In this document: positions 8,747-17,106 of the stretch, in pieces
How the letters are laid out: the number at the start of each line of letters is the position of its first letter
Numbering within the stretch: the stretch's first letter is position 1
Assembly (NCBI RefSeq): GCF_036192275.1
Contig: NZ_CP108088.1
Span: 248,001-312,000 of the forward strand
DNA length: 64,000 bases
Direction of reading: 5' to 3'
Source of the DNA: Streptomyces sp. NBC_00250
Lineage (GTDB): Bacteria > Actinomycetota > Actinomycetes > Streptomycetales > Streptomycetaceae
Notes under the pieces: generated by a model
Database searches by the model: none
The model's input: the letters and a program-made list of their open reading frames with translations, nothing else
Told to the model about the DNA's origin: nothing
Position numbers and translations under genes: made by a program

Positions 8747-8783
8747 CGAGAGGGGGCCACCCGGTGCGGGTGGCCCCCTCTCG
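8747..8783. terminator. Bidirectional terminator between convergent ATPase and membrane-protein genes
   Basis: A perfect 15-bp stem (8747-8761 with 8769-8783) with a 7-nt loop lies between two convergent stops. Confidence 0.85.
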
Positions 8784-8811
8784 TGCGCTGTCGGATCCCT
8801 TGCCCGTCAGG

Positions 8812-10482
8812 TCACATGACGCTTCCGCCGACCATCATGCGGATCGTGGCCCAGTCGGCCGTGCCGGTCGGGGACAGTCCCACGGCCGTCTGGTACTGGC
8901 GTATGTGCTCGGCGACGCTGCTGCCGTACCGGGTGGGCGTCTGCTTGCCGGTGCGGAAGTAGTCGATGCCGATCCGGGCGCGCTCACGCGCCTTGTCGAG
9001 GTCGCTCGGGCTGAACTGACGGTTGTACGCCCACCAGAAGGCCGCCATCAGCTGGGTGGTCTGCATGGTGCTCGAACCGGACTTCACCGAGTCGGGCGTG
9101 ATGCGCTGGGCCCAGAGGGAGGTGAGGGTGGCCCGGCCGAGCTCGCCTTCCTTGTCCGTCTTGAGGATCGCGGCGGAGTTCTTGTTGTTGTTGACTCCGT
9201 CGTCCTCGACGGCGTGCTGGTAGCAGGCGATCGAGGCCCGGGTCCGCGCGTCGATCACACCGGGACTCCAGCCCGGCTTGAGCGTGCACGCGTTGTTCCC
9301 CAGGGCCGCGAGGCGTTCCTGGGCGAACTCGACGACCGGGTCCTTCGGGTAGCCGGTGCGCCACGGCGGCACGGTGACCTGCTGTGCCGGCGCGGTCGGG
9401 GCCAGGGGCTGCTGGACCCCGCCGTCACCGGGGTCCTGGCCGCCTTCGGTCGGGTCGTTGCCACCGCCGTCTCCACCACCACCGCCGTTGCCGCCACCAC
9501 CTCCGGGGGCGCCGCCGTCGGTCGGTCCGCCGCCGCCCGGGCCGTCACCCGTCCCGTCGTCTCCGCCACCCGGAGGCGGCCCGTCGTCCGTCAGGGGAGG
9601 AAGGGAGCCGGGCGGCGGCCCGCCGGGGGTGGGTCCACCGGACTCGCCGGGCGGCGGCGGCGCGTCGGGGAGCGTGTCCCCCTTGCCCTGCGGCGCGGGC
9701 CTGGGCGCGTTGGTCGCCCGGGCCTCCTTCGCCGCGCTGACGATCGTCGGGGAGAAGTTGATCCAGAGCACGATGAAGGCGATCACGGCGGTCAGCAGGA
9801 GTCCGCCCGCCACCACGAGCCAGTTCCCGAAGACGGGGCGTTGGTCGAACGTCGCGTCGAGGTCGAGGGCGGTGTCGTCGCCGGCCCGCCGTACGGCCAC
9901 GGTGAACCGGTGCGACTCCTCGGCCCCGGTCCATCGCACGGCCTGCGGTCGCACCACGAGCTCGCCGAAGGCGGCTCGGCCCGGGGCGATCTGTACGGCG
10001 TTCGGTGTGACGTCGAAGGTGAGCCGGTTCGCCTCGTCGCGCGCCACGAGGGACGCGGTCAGCGGGATGTTGCCGAGGTTGTCCACGGCGATCCGGGCGC
10101 GTCCGCGGAAGCGGCCGAGGAGGGCGGGCGGCAGCAGTTCGGCGCGGGTCTCGGTGAAGGGCGTGATGGTCAGCCGGCCCTCCACCACGTCGCGGGCGCC
10201 GGCGTTCTCCCGGGGGTCGACACGGATGCCGTACGCGACGGGCCCTGCCTCCACGTCCGAGGAGCGGGGCGGGGCGAAGGAGATCTCGGCGGTTCCCTCG
10301 CTGCCCGGGTAGAGGCGGAGCACGTCCGGCTCGATCCGGGACCAGCCCGAGGGTTTGCCGACGAGCGAGAGGCGGTATTCCTCGACGGTGTCGCCGGTGT
10401 TCCGCACCCGCAGTCGGGCGCCGGCCCGTGCTCCGGGCTCGACGGTCACCTCGGCCGGGTCCAGAGAGGTCCACATGGTCAT
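8812..10482 (-). CDS. Single-pass membrane protein with Ig-like N-terminus and peptidoglycan-binding-like C-terminus, embedded in the CIS cluster
   Basis: This 556-residue protein has three parts. Residues 1-~215 contain two beta-sandwich (COG1470/NPCBM-like) repeats, for example VTVEPGARAGARLRVRNTGDTVEEYRLSLVG and RIAVDNLGNIPLTASLV. One membrane helix follows at ~220-242 (WLVVAGGLLLTAVIAFIVLWI). Then come a Pro/Gly/Asp-rich linker of ~110 residues and a C-terminal region of ~190 residues. That region has peptidoglycan-binding-type repeats, PVVEFAQERLAALG...GVIDARTRASIACYQ and HIRQYQTAVGLSPTGTADWATIRMM. With no signal peptide and a basic N-terminal half, the first part is probably cytoplasmic and the C-terminus lies in the wall, though orientation is inferred. 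It sits on the opposite strand between the ATPase and sheath genes and shares its upstream region with the sheath operon. This suggests a role in linking the particle, membrane and wall. No catalytic motif was recognised. Confidence 0.75.
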   Translation of the reverse strand: MTMWTSLDPAEVTVEPGARAGARLRVRNTGDTVEEYRLSLVGKPSGWSRIEPDVLRLYPGSEGTAEISFAPPRSSDVEAGPVAYGIRVDPRENAGARDVVEGRLTITPFTETRAELLPPALLGRFRGRARIAVDNLGNIPLTASLVARDEANRLTFDVTPNAVQIAPGRAAFGELVVRPQAVRWTGAEESHRFTVAVRRAGDDTALDLDATFDQRPVFGNWLVVAGGLLLTAVIAFIVLWINFSPTIVSAAKEARATNAPRPAPQGKGDTLPDAPPPPGESGGPTPGGPPPGSLPPLTDDGPPPGGGDDGTGDGPGGGGPTDGGAPGGGGGNGGGGGDGGGNDPTEGGQDPGDGGVQQPLAPTAPAQQVTVPPWRTGYPKDPVVEFAQERLAALGNNACTLKPGWSPGVIDARTRASIACYQHAVEDDGVNNNKNSAAILKTDKEGELGRATLTSLWAQRITPDSVKSGSSTMQTTQLMAAFWWAYNRQFSPSDLDKARERARIGIDYFRTGKQTPTRYGSSVAEHIRQYQTAVGLSPTGTADWATIRMMVGGSVM

Positions 10483-10881
10483 GGGCGAACGTTAAGGGCG
10501 CGCGGGTGGTGTCCGGCTGCCCGAAAGTCCCTGCTCGGGGGCAGCGCGACGTGCCCCGGCGGCCCGTCGGCGGCGGGGGGCCCGCGGCAGCGCCCGGGCT
10601 CGGGGCCCCCGGCACACGAACCGAGGGTCGGACGTCGGGTGTCCGATGTCCGCGAGGGCAATCGGCCCTGCCCTCGTGAGCGCCCCTTCTCCCCTGCTCG
10701 GGGCGGCGCGGTTCGGCGAGAGTCGGAGGCGTACGACCGCTGTCCACGGTCGGGGGGAGGGCGAGCGGGATGAGGTCGAGCACCGCAGCACGCCGGACGC
10801 GGGCAACCGCACGCCCCACGCTGTGACACCGCAGAGCCACCGCTTTCCGCAGAACCACGCTCTCCGAGGAGAACACGCACC
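10483..10881. promoter_or_regulatory. Divergent intergenic region driving the CIS structural operon and the membrane gene
   Basis: These 399 bp hold no gene. Two inverted repeats stand out: TCGGAC/GTCCGA (10628-10633/10641-10646), and the perfect 8-bp CGAGGGCA/TGCCCTCG (10653-10660/10669-10676). They lie centrally, about 205-255 bp before the sheath start and 145-195 bp before the divergent start. They are candidate operators for the LuxR-type regulator. No clear -10/-35 pair could be fixed. Confidence 0.45.
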
Positions 10882-12468
10882 ATGCCCACGTACCTGTCCC
10901 CCGGCGTCTACGTCGAGGAAGTCGCCAGCGGCTCCCGTCCCATCGAGGGCCTGGGAACCTCTGTCGCCGCGTTCGTCGGGCTCTCGCCCGTCGGGCCGCT
11001 CAACGAGCCCGTGCTCGTCACCAACTGGTCCCAGTACGTGGCGTCGTTCGGTGACTTCACGGACGGGTACTACCTCGCCCACTCCGTGTACGGGTTCTTC
11101 AACAACGGCGGCACCGCCGCGTACGTCGTGCGCGTCGGCGGCGGGGACGCACAGGGCTCCACACGGGCCGTCGGATCGGCCGCGGCCGCCGTCGCCGCCG
11201 CGCCGCAGCTCGTCTCCGGTGAGGCCGTCGCGCTCGGCACCTTCAAGGTCGCCGCGATCGCCGCCGGATCCGAGGCGGGCGGGGCACTCACCGTCGAGGT
11301 GCAGGACGTCGAGGGCGAGACCGAGCGCTTCAAGCTGGTGGTCAAGGACGGCGAGAAGGTCGTCGAGAGCTTCGACGCCTCCGCCAAGAAGAGCGCCCGC
11401 AACTACGTCGTCGCGCAGGTCAAGCAGCGCTCCAAGACCATCGTCCTCGAAGAGGCCGTGGCCGGCGGGCAGCTCGCCAAGCCCGACGCGCAGTCCGTCA
11501 CCCTCGCCCCGCCCGTGCAGATTCCGGCGCAGGTCGACGCGCGGGCCGACGTCGCCGCCCTGGAGTCCGGGCAGTTCATCGGCGACTCCGCCGACCGCAC
11601 CGGCTTCGGCGGCCTGGAGGCGTACGACGAGATCAACATGGTCGCCGTGCCCGACCTGATGGCCGCCTACCAGCAGGGCCTCATCGACCTGGAGCAGGTC
11701 AAGGCGGTCCAGATCGGCCTCATCGCGCACTGCGAGCTGATGGGCGACCGGATGGCGATCCTCGACCCGCCGCCGTCGCTCAACGCCCGCGACGTCCGCA
11801 AGTGGCGTCAGGAGCTCGCCGGTTACGACTCCGCCTACGCGGCCCTCTACTACCCGTGGATCAAGTCCTTCGACCCGGCCGGCGGACAGACCCGCACGGT
11901 TCCGCCGTCCGGCCACATGGCCGGCGTCTGGGCCCGCAACGACGCCGAGCGCGGAGTCCACAAGGCCCCCGCCAACGAGATCGTGCGTGGCGCGGTCGAC
12001 CTGGAGCTCCAGATCACCCGCGGCGAGCAGGACCTCCTCAACCCGATCGGCGTGAACTGCATCCGCGCCTTCCCGGGCCGCGGCATCCGGGTGTGGGGCG
12101 CGCGGACGCTGGCCTCCGACCCGGCGTGGCGCTACCTGAACGTCCGCCGCTACTTCAACTACCTCGAGGAGTCGATCCTCGTCGGTACGCAGTGGGTCGT
12201 CTTCGAGCCGAACGACCAGTCGCTGTGGGCCCGTATCCGCCGCAACATCTCCGCCTTCCTCGTCAACGAGTGGCGTCAGGGGGCCCTGTTCGGCCAGCGT
12301 GCCGAGGACGCCTTCTACGTGAAGTGCGACGCCGAGACCAACCCGCCGGAGTCCGTCGACCTCGGCCGCGTGGTCTGCGAGATCGGCATCGCCCCGGTGA
12401 AGCCCGCCGAGTTCGTGGTCTTCCGGCTCGCGCAGATCCAGGGCGGTGGGGGCGAGCTGGAGGAGTAG
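10882..12468 (+). CDS. cis2: CIS contractile sheath protein
   Basis: This 528-residue tail-sheath protein has the hallmark start MPTYLSPGVYVEEV and AFVGLSPVGP. The conserved sheath core is VNCIRAFPGRGIRVWGARTL, RYFNYLEESI and WVVFEPNDQSLWARIRRNI. The C-terminal arm, VDLGRVVCEIGIAPVKPAEFVVFRLAQ, donates a strand to neighbouring subunits in Afp/PVC/T6SS sheaths. Between residues ~90 and 235 is an Ala/Val-rich domain, likely the surface-exposed sheath insertion. It polymerises around the tube and contracts to drive it outwards. A GAGGAG sequence lies 14 nt before ATG. It heads the structural operon, with the tube gene 92 nt downstream. Confidence 0.95.
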   Translation: MPTYLSPGVYVEEVASGSRPIEGLGTSVAAFVGLSPVGPLNEPVLVTNWSQYVASFGDFTDGYYLAHSVYGFFNNGGTAAYVVRVGGGDAQGSTRAVGSAAAAVAAAPQLVSGEAVALGTFKVAAIAAGSEAGGALTVEVQDVEGETERFKLVVKDGEKVVESFDASAKKSARNYVVAQVKQRSKTIVLEEAVAGGQLAKPDAQSVTLAPPVQIPAQVDARADVAALESGQFIGDSADRTGFGGLEAYDEINMVAVPDLMAAYQQGLIDLEQVKAVQIGLIAHCELMGDRMAILDPPPSLNARDVRKWRQELAGYDSAYAALYYPWIKSFDPAGGQTRTVPPSGHMAGVWARNDAERGVHKAPANEIVRGAVDLELQITRGEQDLLNPIGVNCIRAFPGRGIRVWGARTLASDPAWRYLNVRRYFNYLEESILVGTQWVVFEPNDQSLWARIRRNISAFLVNEWRQGALFGQRAEDAFYVKCDAETNPPESVDLGRVVCEIGIAPVKPAEFVVFRLAQIQGGGGELEE

Positions 12469-12560
12469 TCCTCCCCGTCCTCTCGTCGCCCCGCCCCCTT
12501 CCGACCTCGGGTCCGTGCGCCTGCCGCGCGGATCCACCCCTTGAACAGGAGTGAACCCCC

Positions 12561-13004
12561 ATGTCCCTCGACACCGGTGACGCCCTCACTACCCACAATT
12601 TCGGCCTGCAGATCGACGGCGTCATGGTCGAGACCCTGCAGGAGATCAGCGGCCTCTCGATGGAGCAGGACGTCATCGAGTTCCAGCAGGTCTCGGCGGA
12701 CGGCAAGCCGATCATCAAGAAGCTTCCCGGCGTGAAGAAGGCCGGCGAGTGCACGGTGACCCGCGGCGCCACCCAGTCCGCCGCCTTCACCGAGTGGATC
12801 ACGTCCTCCATCGCGGGCGACATGGGCTCGGCCCGCAAGGACGCGTCCATCATCTTCCTGGACTACCAGCTCACCGAGGTGAAGCGGTACAACCTGCGCA
12901 ACGCCTGGTGCACCAAGGTGGAGCTGAGCGCGACCAAGGCCGGCGACGCCGCGGCCCTGACCGAGCAGGTCACCATCACCTTCGAAGAGCTGACGCTCGG
13001 CTGA
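12561..13004 (+). CDS. cis1: CIS inner tube protein
   Basis: This 147-residue gp19/Hcp-like tube protein has the typical sequence HNFGLQIDGVMVETLQEISGLSMEQDVIEFQQ, GECTVTRGATQSAAFTEWI, and the C-terminal strand VEQ-type ALTEQVTITFEELTLG. Subunits stack as hexamers inside the sheath. CAGGAG lies 12 nt before ATG. Its stop overlaps the next ATG by 1 nt. A second, more divergent tube-type gene lies at 16668; this one, next to the sheath gene, is the likely main tube. Confidence 0.93.
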   Translation: MSLDTGDALTTHNFGLQIDGVMVETLQEISGLSMEQDVIEFQQVSADGKPIIKKLPGVKKAGECTVTRGATQSAAFTEWITSSIAGDMGSARKDASIIFLDYQLTEVKRYNLRNAWCTKVELSATKAGDAAALTEQVTITFEELTLG

Positions 13005-13423
13005 TGCGACGCGAGGGATCGGCGGGAGCACTGCAGGGCCGCCAACAGGAGCCGCTCCGGACGGAGTTCGAGTTCGAGCTGCCGCGCGGGTTCGTCGACG
13101 AGGCGGGCACCGTGCACCGCAACGGGGCGATGCGGCTGGCCACGGCCAGGGACGAACTGCTCCCGCTGCGGGACATCCGGGTCCGCGAGAACCCGGCGTA
13201 CCTGTCCGTGGTGCTGCTCGGCCGGGTGATCACCCGGCTCGGCACGCTCCCGTCGGTCCACGACGGGACGGTGGAGAACATGTTCGCCTCCGACCTGGCG
13301 TTCCTCCAGGACTTCTACCGGCAGATCAACGCGGAGGGCCACACCAGGGCCGCCGTCGCCTGCCCGCACTGCGAGGAGTCCTTCGAGGTCGAGCTGGCCG
13401 GGAGCCGCCTGGGGGAATCGTGA
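13004..13423 (+). CDS. Small CIS accessory protein with a CPHC motif, possible tail-assembly protein
   Basis: This 139-residue protein starts with a basic, glutamine-rich segment and then TEFEFELPRGFVDEAGTVHRNG, MRLATARDELLPLRDIRVRENPAYLSVVLLGRVITRLGTL. It ends with CPHCEESFEVELAG, a single CxxC pair. The central part resembles the small phage-tail assembly proteins found beside the tube gene in Afp-like clusters, where they may act as chaperones; this is a positional inference. The ATG overlaps the tube stop by 1 nt and its stop overlaps the next GTG by 4 nt, so translation is coupled on both sides. Confidence 0.7.
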   Translation: MRREGSAGALQGRQQEPLRTEFEFELPRGFVDEAGTVHRNGAMRLATARDELLPLRDIRVRENPAYLSVVLLGRVITRLGTLPSVHDGTVENMFASDLAFLQDFYRQINAEGHTRAAVACPHCEESFEVELAGSRLGES

Positions 13424-13572
13424 CGTACGCGGCCGACCGGATCGAGGAGGAGACCGCGTACCTCGCCTTCCATTTCCACTGGGGCATGGACGACATCCTC
13501 GATCTGGAACACGCGGACCGGCGGAAGTACGTGGCCCAGGTGGCCTCGCTGGTGGAGCGGTCACAGGCGTAA
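13420..13572 (+). CDS. 50-residue CIS protein, DUF6760-like
   Basis: This very small gene starts at a GTG that overlaps the previous stop (GTGA). The product, MTYAADRIEEETAYLAFHF...MDDILDLEHADRRKYV...SLVERSQA, is a compact helical protein. It matches the small DUF6760-type proteins that phage and CIS tail clusters encode right after the tube-assembly protein; the WGMDDILDL-H-RR-V core is recognisable. Function is unknown. Its size and place recall the frameshift-partner G/GT assembly chaperones of tailed phages, here as a separate overlapping gene rather than a frameshift. Coding is supported by the overlaps and the G/C third-position pattern. Confidence 0.75.
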   Translation: MTYAADRIEEETAYLAFHFHWGMDDILDLEHADRRKYVAQVASLVERSQA

Positions 13573-13605
13573 CAGCAGGACAGGGAAGGGAGGTTGGAGG
13601 AGTCA

Positions 13606-16600
13606 GTGGGGATGTTCGGGAAGTGGCGGGCGGCGCGCGGATCGCGCGGGTCGCACAGTGTGGGGGCCGGCGCGCCCGCCGAGAGCGTGGCTCCCGGCGC
13701 GCCCGCGGCGGCGCCCGGGGACGCGTGGCGAGGGTTGCCGCCCGTGCAGCGGGTGCTGGACTCGGGTCCGCGCACGGTCTCGGAGCACGGCTTCGCCACC
13801 TCGCTCGCCACCCAGTGGAACCCCTCCTTCCACACCGACCTGGGCCATGGGGCGGTACCTGACGCGCCCGGCGGCGTGATGCTGGACGCGGTACGTCCCG
13901 TTCCCGTACGGGAGTCGACGGGCCCCGCCGACAGGGCGGAGCTGCCGGGGCTGCGGCTGCCGGTGGCGGGCTCGGCGACGGGTGCGGGCCCGGCGGCGGA
14001 GTCCGCCAGGCCTTCGCCGTCCGCTGCGGCCGCGGGCGGCCCCGGGCCGTCGGCCCCGGGTGCGGGCGCACGTGCGCATGCGGGCAGTCGTGGCGCCACG
14101 CCGTCGGCTCTCCAGCGCGCGGTCGCGGCGCCGGACGGTCGGAGCGTGGGGACCCCTCGTCCCGTACGGAGTGAGTCCGGCGGTCCCGTACGGGGTGAGG
14201 TTCCGGCCGCTCCGGTACGGGGTGGCGGCAAGCGGCGGGCGACGGCGGCCTCGGGTGCGTCCCCGTCCGCGCCTCAGGCGGTTCAGCGTGCCGCTGTGCC
14301 CGCCAGTGGTCCGGACCGGGCTGCTCGGACCTCCGCGACCCCGGGCGCGGACAAGCCTGGTGCGGCCATGCCGTCCGCCGATGCCCCACGCCCGGGCCCC
14401 GTACGTCCCGCGCCCGTCCGACGCTCGCCGCTGGTCTCCGCCCGGCCCGTACAACCGCCCCGGCAGCTCGCCCCGGCCGGTGCCACCCGGCCTGTCGGCA
14501 CACCCCCCGTCCAGCGGGCGGCGGAACCCGCCCGTACACCCGAGAGCGCGGCGACGCCCCTGCCCGCGCCCGTCACCGCCGCACCGGAGCCCTCGGCTGC
14601 CGGGCGGCCCCAGAACGTCCCGGGCCCCGCTTCCCCCGTAGTAGGGCCCGGGACTCCCGACGGCGCGCCGAGCACTCCGGTGCAGCGACGCCCTCCCGTA
14701 CGGCGCTCGCGACGCGCCCCGGGCGCCGACTGGAGCACGACGGCTTCCACGCCGCCTGTTGCTCCGGCGGCCCCGGCGGCTCCCGTGGCTCCGACGGCCC
14801 CAGTCGCCCCGCCGGCCCCGGTGGCTCCACGACCGCAGGCGAGCCCCGCCGGTCCTGCGTCGGCAACCGCTCCCTCCGGTCCGGCGGCTCCGGCAGGTCC
14901 GGCGCCGAAGAGCAGTTCCGCCGCACCCACCGGGCCTCTGACATCGCGACCCAAGGCTGCTTCCACCGCTCCGGCAGGGCCCGCCACCCCGGTGGCCAGG
15001 ACCCCCGTCACGCCCGGACCCCCGAGGGCTGCGGCACCCGAAGCCGGTCCCGCCACACCCACGCACCCCTCGACACCGGCGACACCGGTCGCTCGGACCC
15101 CCGCCACTCCCGCGGCCCCGGCATCCTCGACGCCCCCGGCGGCCCCGGCATCATCCCCCGCCCCCTCTGCTGCCACCTTGCCGACGGCCAAGGCCACGCC
15201 CGTACGTCCCGCCTCTCCCACCTCGGCGACGGCCCCCGCGAGCCCGGCAGCCCCGGCTCCCCTGATCGCTCGGGCCCCCGCCACCAACCCCGTCACCCCG
15301 ACGGCCCCGGCAGCTCGGCCGAACCCGGCCACCGCAATTCCCCCGGTCCGGCCGGGACTCGGTGCACCCGTTCAGCGCGCCACCGCCGAAGCACCGGCAC
15401 CGCGGGCGAACCCCGCTCCGCGACGGTCCCCGATCGGCGCGCCGATCACGCGTGCGTCCACGAGCCGGGAGACGACCGCCCCTCCGGTCAAGGCTTCGCC
15501 CGCCCCTGGCAGTCCCGCCTCGCCCGCCCCTCAGTCGGTCGACCCCGTCGCCGGTGCCCCGCTGCCGGTGCAGGCGCCCCCACGGGCCGCCGCGGCCCCG
15601 AGCCCGGCCGCACCAGCGCCCCTGCAGCGGGCGGCCGCGCACCAGCACCACGCAGAGGCCGCCCCCTCGACTGCTTCGGCTCCGCGAGCCGCCGCAGCCG
15701 GTCACCCTCCGGCCACGCCGGCTCCCCCCGTCGTCCAGCGCGCCACGGCCACACCCCGACCTCAGAGCCCCGCCGACTCCCCCCTTCCCCCGGCGGCCAC
15801 CGGCCCGCGTACCCCGTCCGCCGCGCAGCCGCCCGTCCGCGTACCCGCCACCAAGCCCGCCACGCCCGTGGTCACGGTCGCCGACCTCCCCCGGGCCACC
15901 GCGCCCACCGTGCAGCGCCGGGCCACACTTCCGCTCGCCACCGACCGGCCGCTCACCCCGAGTCTGCCGAGCAGTGCGAGCGCGCCCGCCCAGCCCCGTA
16001 ACTCCTCCAGCCCGGCCGCCCGCACCTCACCCGGCCACCAGCCGGCCGCGCCCGCGCCCGTTCCCCTCTTCTCGCCGACCGCCGCCGCCCCCGCCCCTTC
16101 CGTACCGACCGGCTCGACCGGCTCGACCGGCTCGACTGCCCGGACCGCGCCGACCACCCCCACCGTCCAGCGCGCTCCCGTCGCACCCCTCACCTCCCCC
16201 CGTCCCGTCGTCCCCCTCGCCCCGCCCTCCGCCGCGCGGCCCGTCGCCCGGCCGGTGGTGGTCCAGCGTCAGAGCGCTCCCGAGGCCGGCCCGGCAGCCG
16301 TGACCGCCTCAAGGTCGGCCCCTCCCGTGGCGACCCCGGCCCTGACCCCGCCTCCGGCCCCGACCCCGCTCCAGCGGACCTCGGCCACCCCTGCTCCGGC
16401 CTCGCACGCCCCGCGCGTCACCACGGTCAGCCGGACCACATCCGCCGAGGTCGCCGTGCAGCGTTCCCCGGGCCCCGCCCCCGCCGACTCCGAATCGCCC
16501 ACCCAGCTGGACGAGTTGGCCCGCCGTCTCGTCACCCCGCTCTCGCGGCTCCTCCGCGCCGAGCTCCGTGCCGACCGCGAGCGGGTGGGCCGCCTCCGCG

Positions 16601-16614
16601 ACCACGGCCGCTGA
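13606..16614 (+). CDS. Large Pro/Ala-rich, disordered CIS-cluster protein with 13 VQR/LQR motifs
   Basis: This 1002-residue product has an ordered-looking N-terminus (VGMFGKWRAARG..., WRGLPPVQRVLDSGPRTVSEHGFATSLATQWNPSFHTDLGHG, residues ~45-90). About 850 residues of Pro, Ala, Thr, Ser and Val follow, then a ~40-residue charged helix (LDELARRLVTPLSRLLRAELRADRERVGRLRD). The short motif [VL]QR[AVRQTS] occurs 13 times, spaced irregularly through the disordered part. The GTG at 13606 follows GGAGG by 5 nt; TTG at 13594 and ATG at 13612 are alternatives. It stands where a tape-measure or hub-associated protein would be expected, between the tube genes. Tape measure, cargo carrier and scaffold are all possible and none is proven. 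Synonymous codon bias keeps G/C at third positions, so it is truly coding. Confidence 0.75.
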   Translation: MGMFGKWRAARGSRGSHSVGAGAPAESVAPGAPAAAPGDAWRGLPPVQRVLDSGPRTVSEHGFATSLATQWNPSFHTDLGHGAVPDAPGGVMLDAVRPVPVRESTGPADRAELPGLRLPVAGSATGAGPAAESARPSPSAAAAGGPGPSAPGAGARAHAGSRGATPSALQRAVAAPDGRSVGTPRPVRSESGGPVRGEVPAAPVRGGGKRRATAASGASPSAPQAVQRAAVPASGPDRAARTSATPGADKPGAAMPSADAPRPGPVRPAPVRRSPLVSARPVQPPRQLAPAGATRPVGTPPVQRAAEPARTPESAATPLPAPVTAAPEPSAAGRPQNVPGPASPVVGPGTPDGAPSTPVQRRPPVRRSRRAPGADWSTTASTPPVAPAAPAAPVAPTAPVAPPAPVAPRPQASPAGPASATAPSGPAAPAGPAPKSSSAAPTGPLTSRPKAASTAPAGPATPVARTPVTPGPPRAAAPEAGPATPTHPSTPATPVARTPATPAAPASSTPPAAPASSPAPSAATLPTAKATPVRPASPTSATAPASPAAPAPLIARAPATNPVTPTAPAARPNPATAIPPVRPGLGAPVQRATAEAPAPRANPAPRRSPIGAPITRASTSRETTAPPVKASPAPGSPASPAPQSVDPVAGAPLPVQAPPRAAAAPSPAAPAPLQRAAAHQHHAEAAPSTASAPRAAAAGHPPATPAPPVVQRATATPRPQSPADSPLPPAATGPRTPSAAQPPVRVPATKPATPVVTVADLPRATAPTVQRRATLPLATDRPLTPSLPSSASAPAQPRNSSSPAARTSPGHQPAAPAPVPLFSPTAAAPAPSVPTGSTGSTGSTARTAPTTPTVQRAPVAPLTSPRPVVPLAPPSAARPVARPVVVQRQSAPEAGPAAVTASRSAPPVATPALTPPPAPTPLQRTSATPAPASHAPRVTTVSRTTSAEVAVQRSPGPAPADSESPTQLDELARRLVTPLSRLLRAELRADRERVGRLRDHGR

Positions 16615-16667
16615 CCGACCGCCCGTCAACCACCACCACAGACCGACGATCCGAGAGACCCGCCACC

Positions 16668-17105
16668 ATGCCCCAGCAGCTGGACCCCGCATCCACCGTC
16701 TTCTTCAAGCTCACCATCGACGGCGAGGACCTCGGCCTGTTCAACAGCTGCGACGGTCTCGCCTCGGAGGTGGAGGTGGAGCAGCGCCGGGAGGGGGGCA
16801 ACAACGGCTTCGTCTGGCAGCTGCCCACCCGCGTCACGTTCTCCACCATCCGTCTCACCCGCCCCCTCACTCCCGAGACGGCACAGGTCGCCGCCTGGAT
16901 CTCGTCGCTCGCCACGGGGATCACCCGTCCGACCGCTCAGATCGCGGCGCTGCGTGCCGACGGTTCGACGGTCGCCCAGTGGGGCCTGGTCGAGGTGCTG
17001 CCGGTCCGCTGGACGGGGCCGACGCTCGACCCGGCCAACCCGGCCGTCGCGACCGAGACCCTGGAGATCGCGCACCACGGCTTCACCGACGCGGGAGGCG
17101 CCTGA
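16668..17105 (+). CDS. Second tube-type protein (Afp5-like tube initiator/paralogue)
   Basis: This is a 145-residue gp19-family protein: FFKLTIDGEDLGLFNSCDGLASEVEVEQRREGGNNGFVWQLPTRVTFSTIRLTRPLT, then AQWGLVEVLPVRWTGPTLDP and TETLEIAHHGF. It shares the tube fold with the 12561 gene but only weak sequence identity. The GGNNGFVWQLPTR segment is the sort of loop found in tube paralogues that join the tube to the baseplate hub in Afp/PVC (Afp5). Its place directly before the LysM hub gene supports that role. The stop lies 1 nt before the next ATG. Confidence 0.88.
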   Translation: MPQQLDPASTVFFKLTIDGEDLGLFNSCDGLASEVEVEQRREGGNNGFVWQLPTRVTFSTIRLTRPLTPETAQVAAWISSLATGITRPTAQIAALRADGSTVAQWGLVEVLPVRWTGPTLDPANPAVATETLEIAHHGFTDAGGA

Positions 17106-17106
17106 G

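Noticed and set aside
12863..14539. Minus-strand frame of 558 codons over tube and accessory genes
   Set aside because: Arg/Pro-rich shadow of three well-supported plus-strand CIS genes.
13606..16614. A CRISPR or DNA-level repeat array in the Pro/Ala-rich gene
   Set aside because: Motif spacing is irregular at DNA level and the repeats are protein motifs, not spacers with direct repeats.
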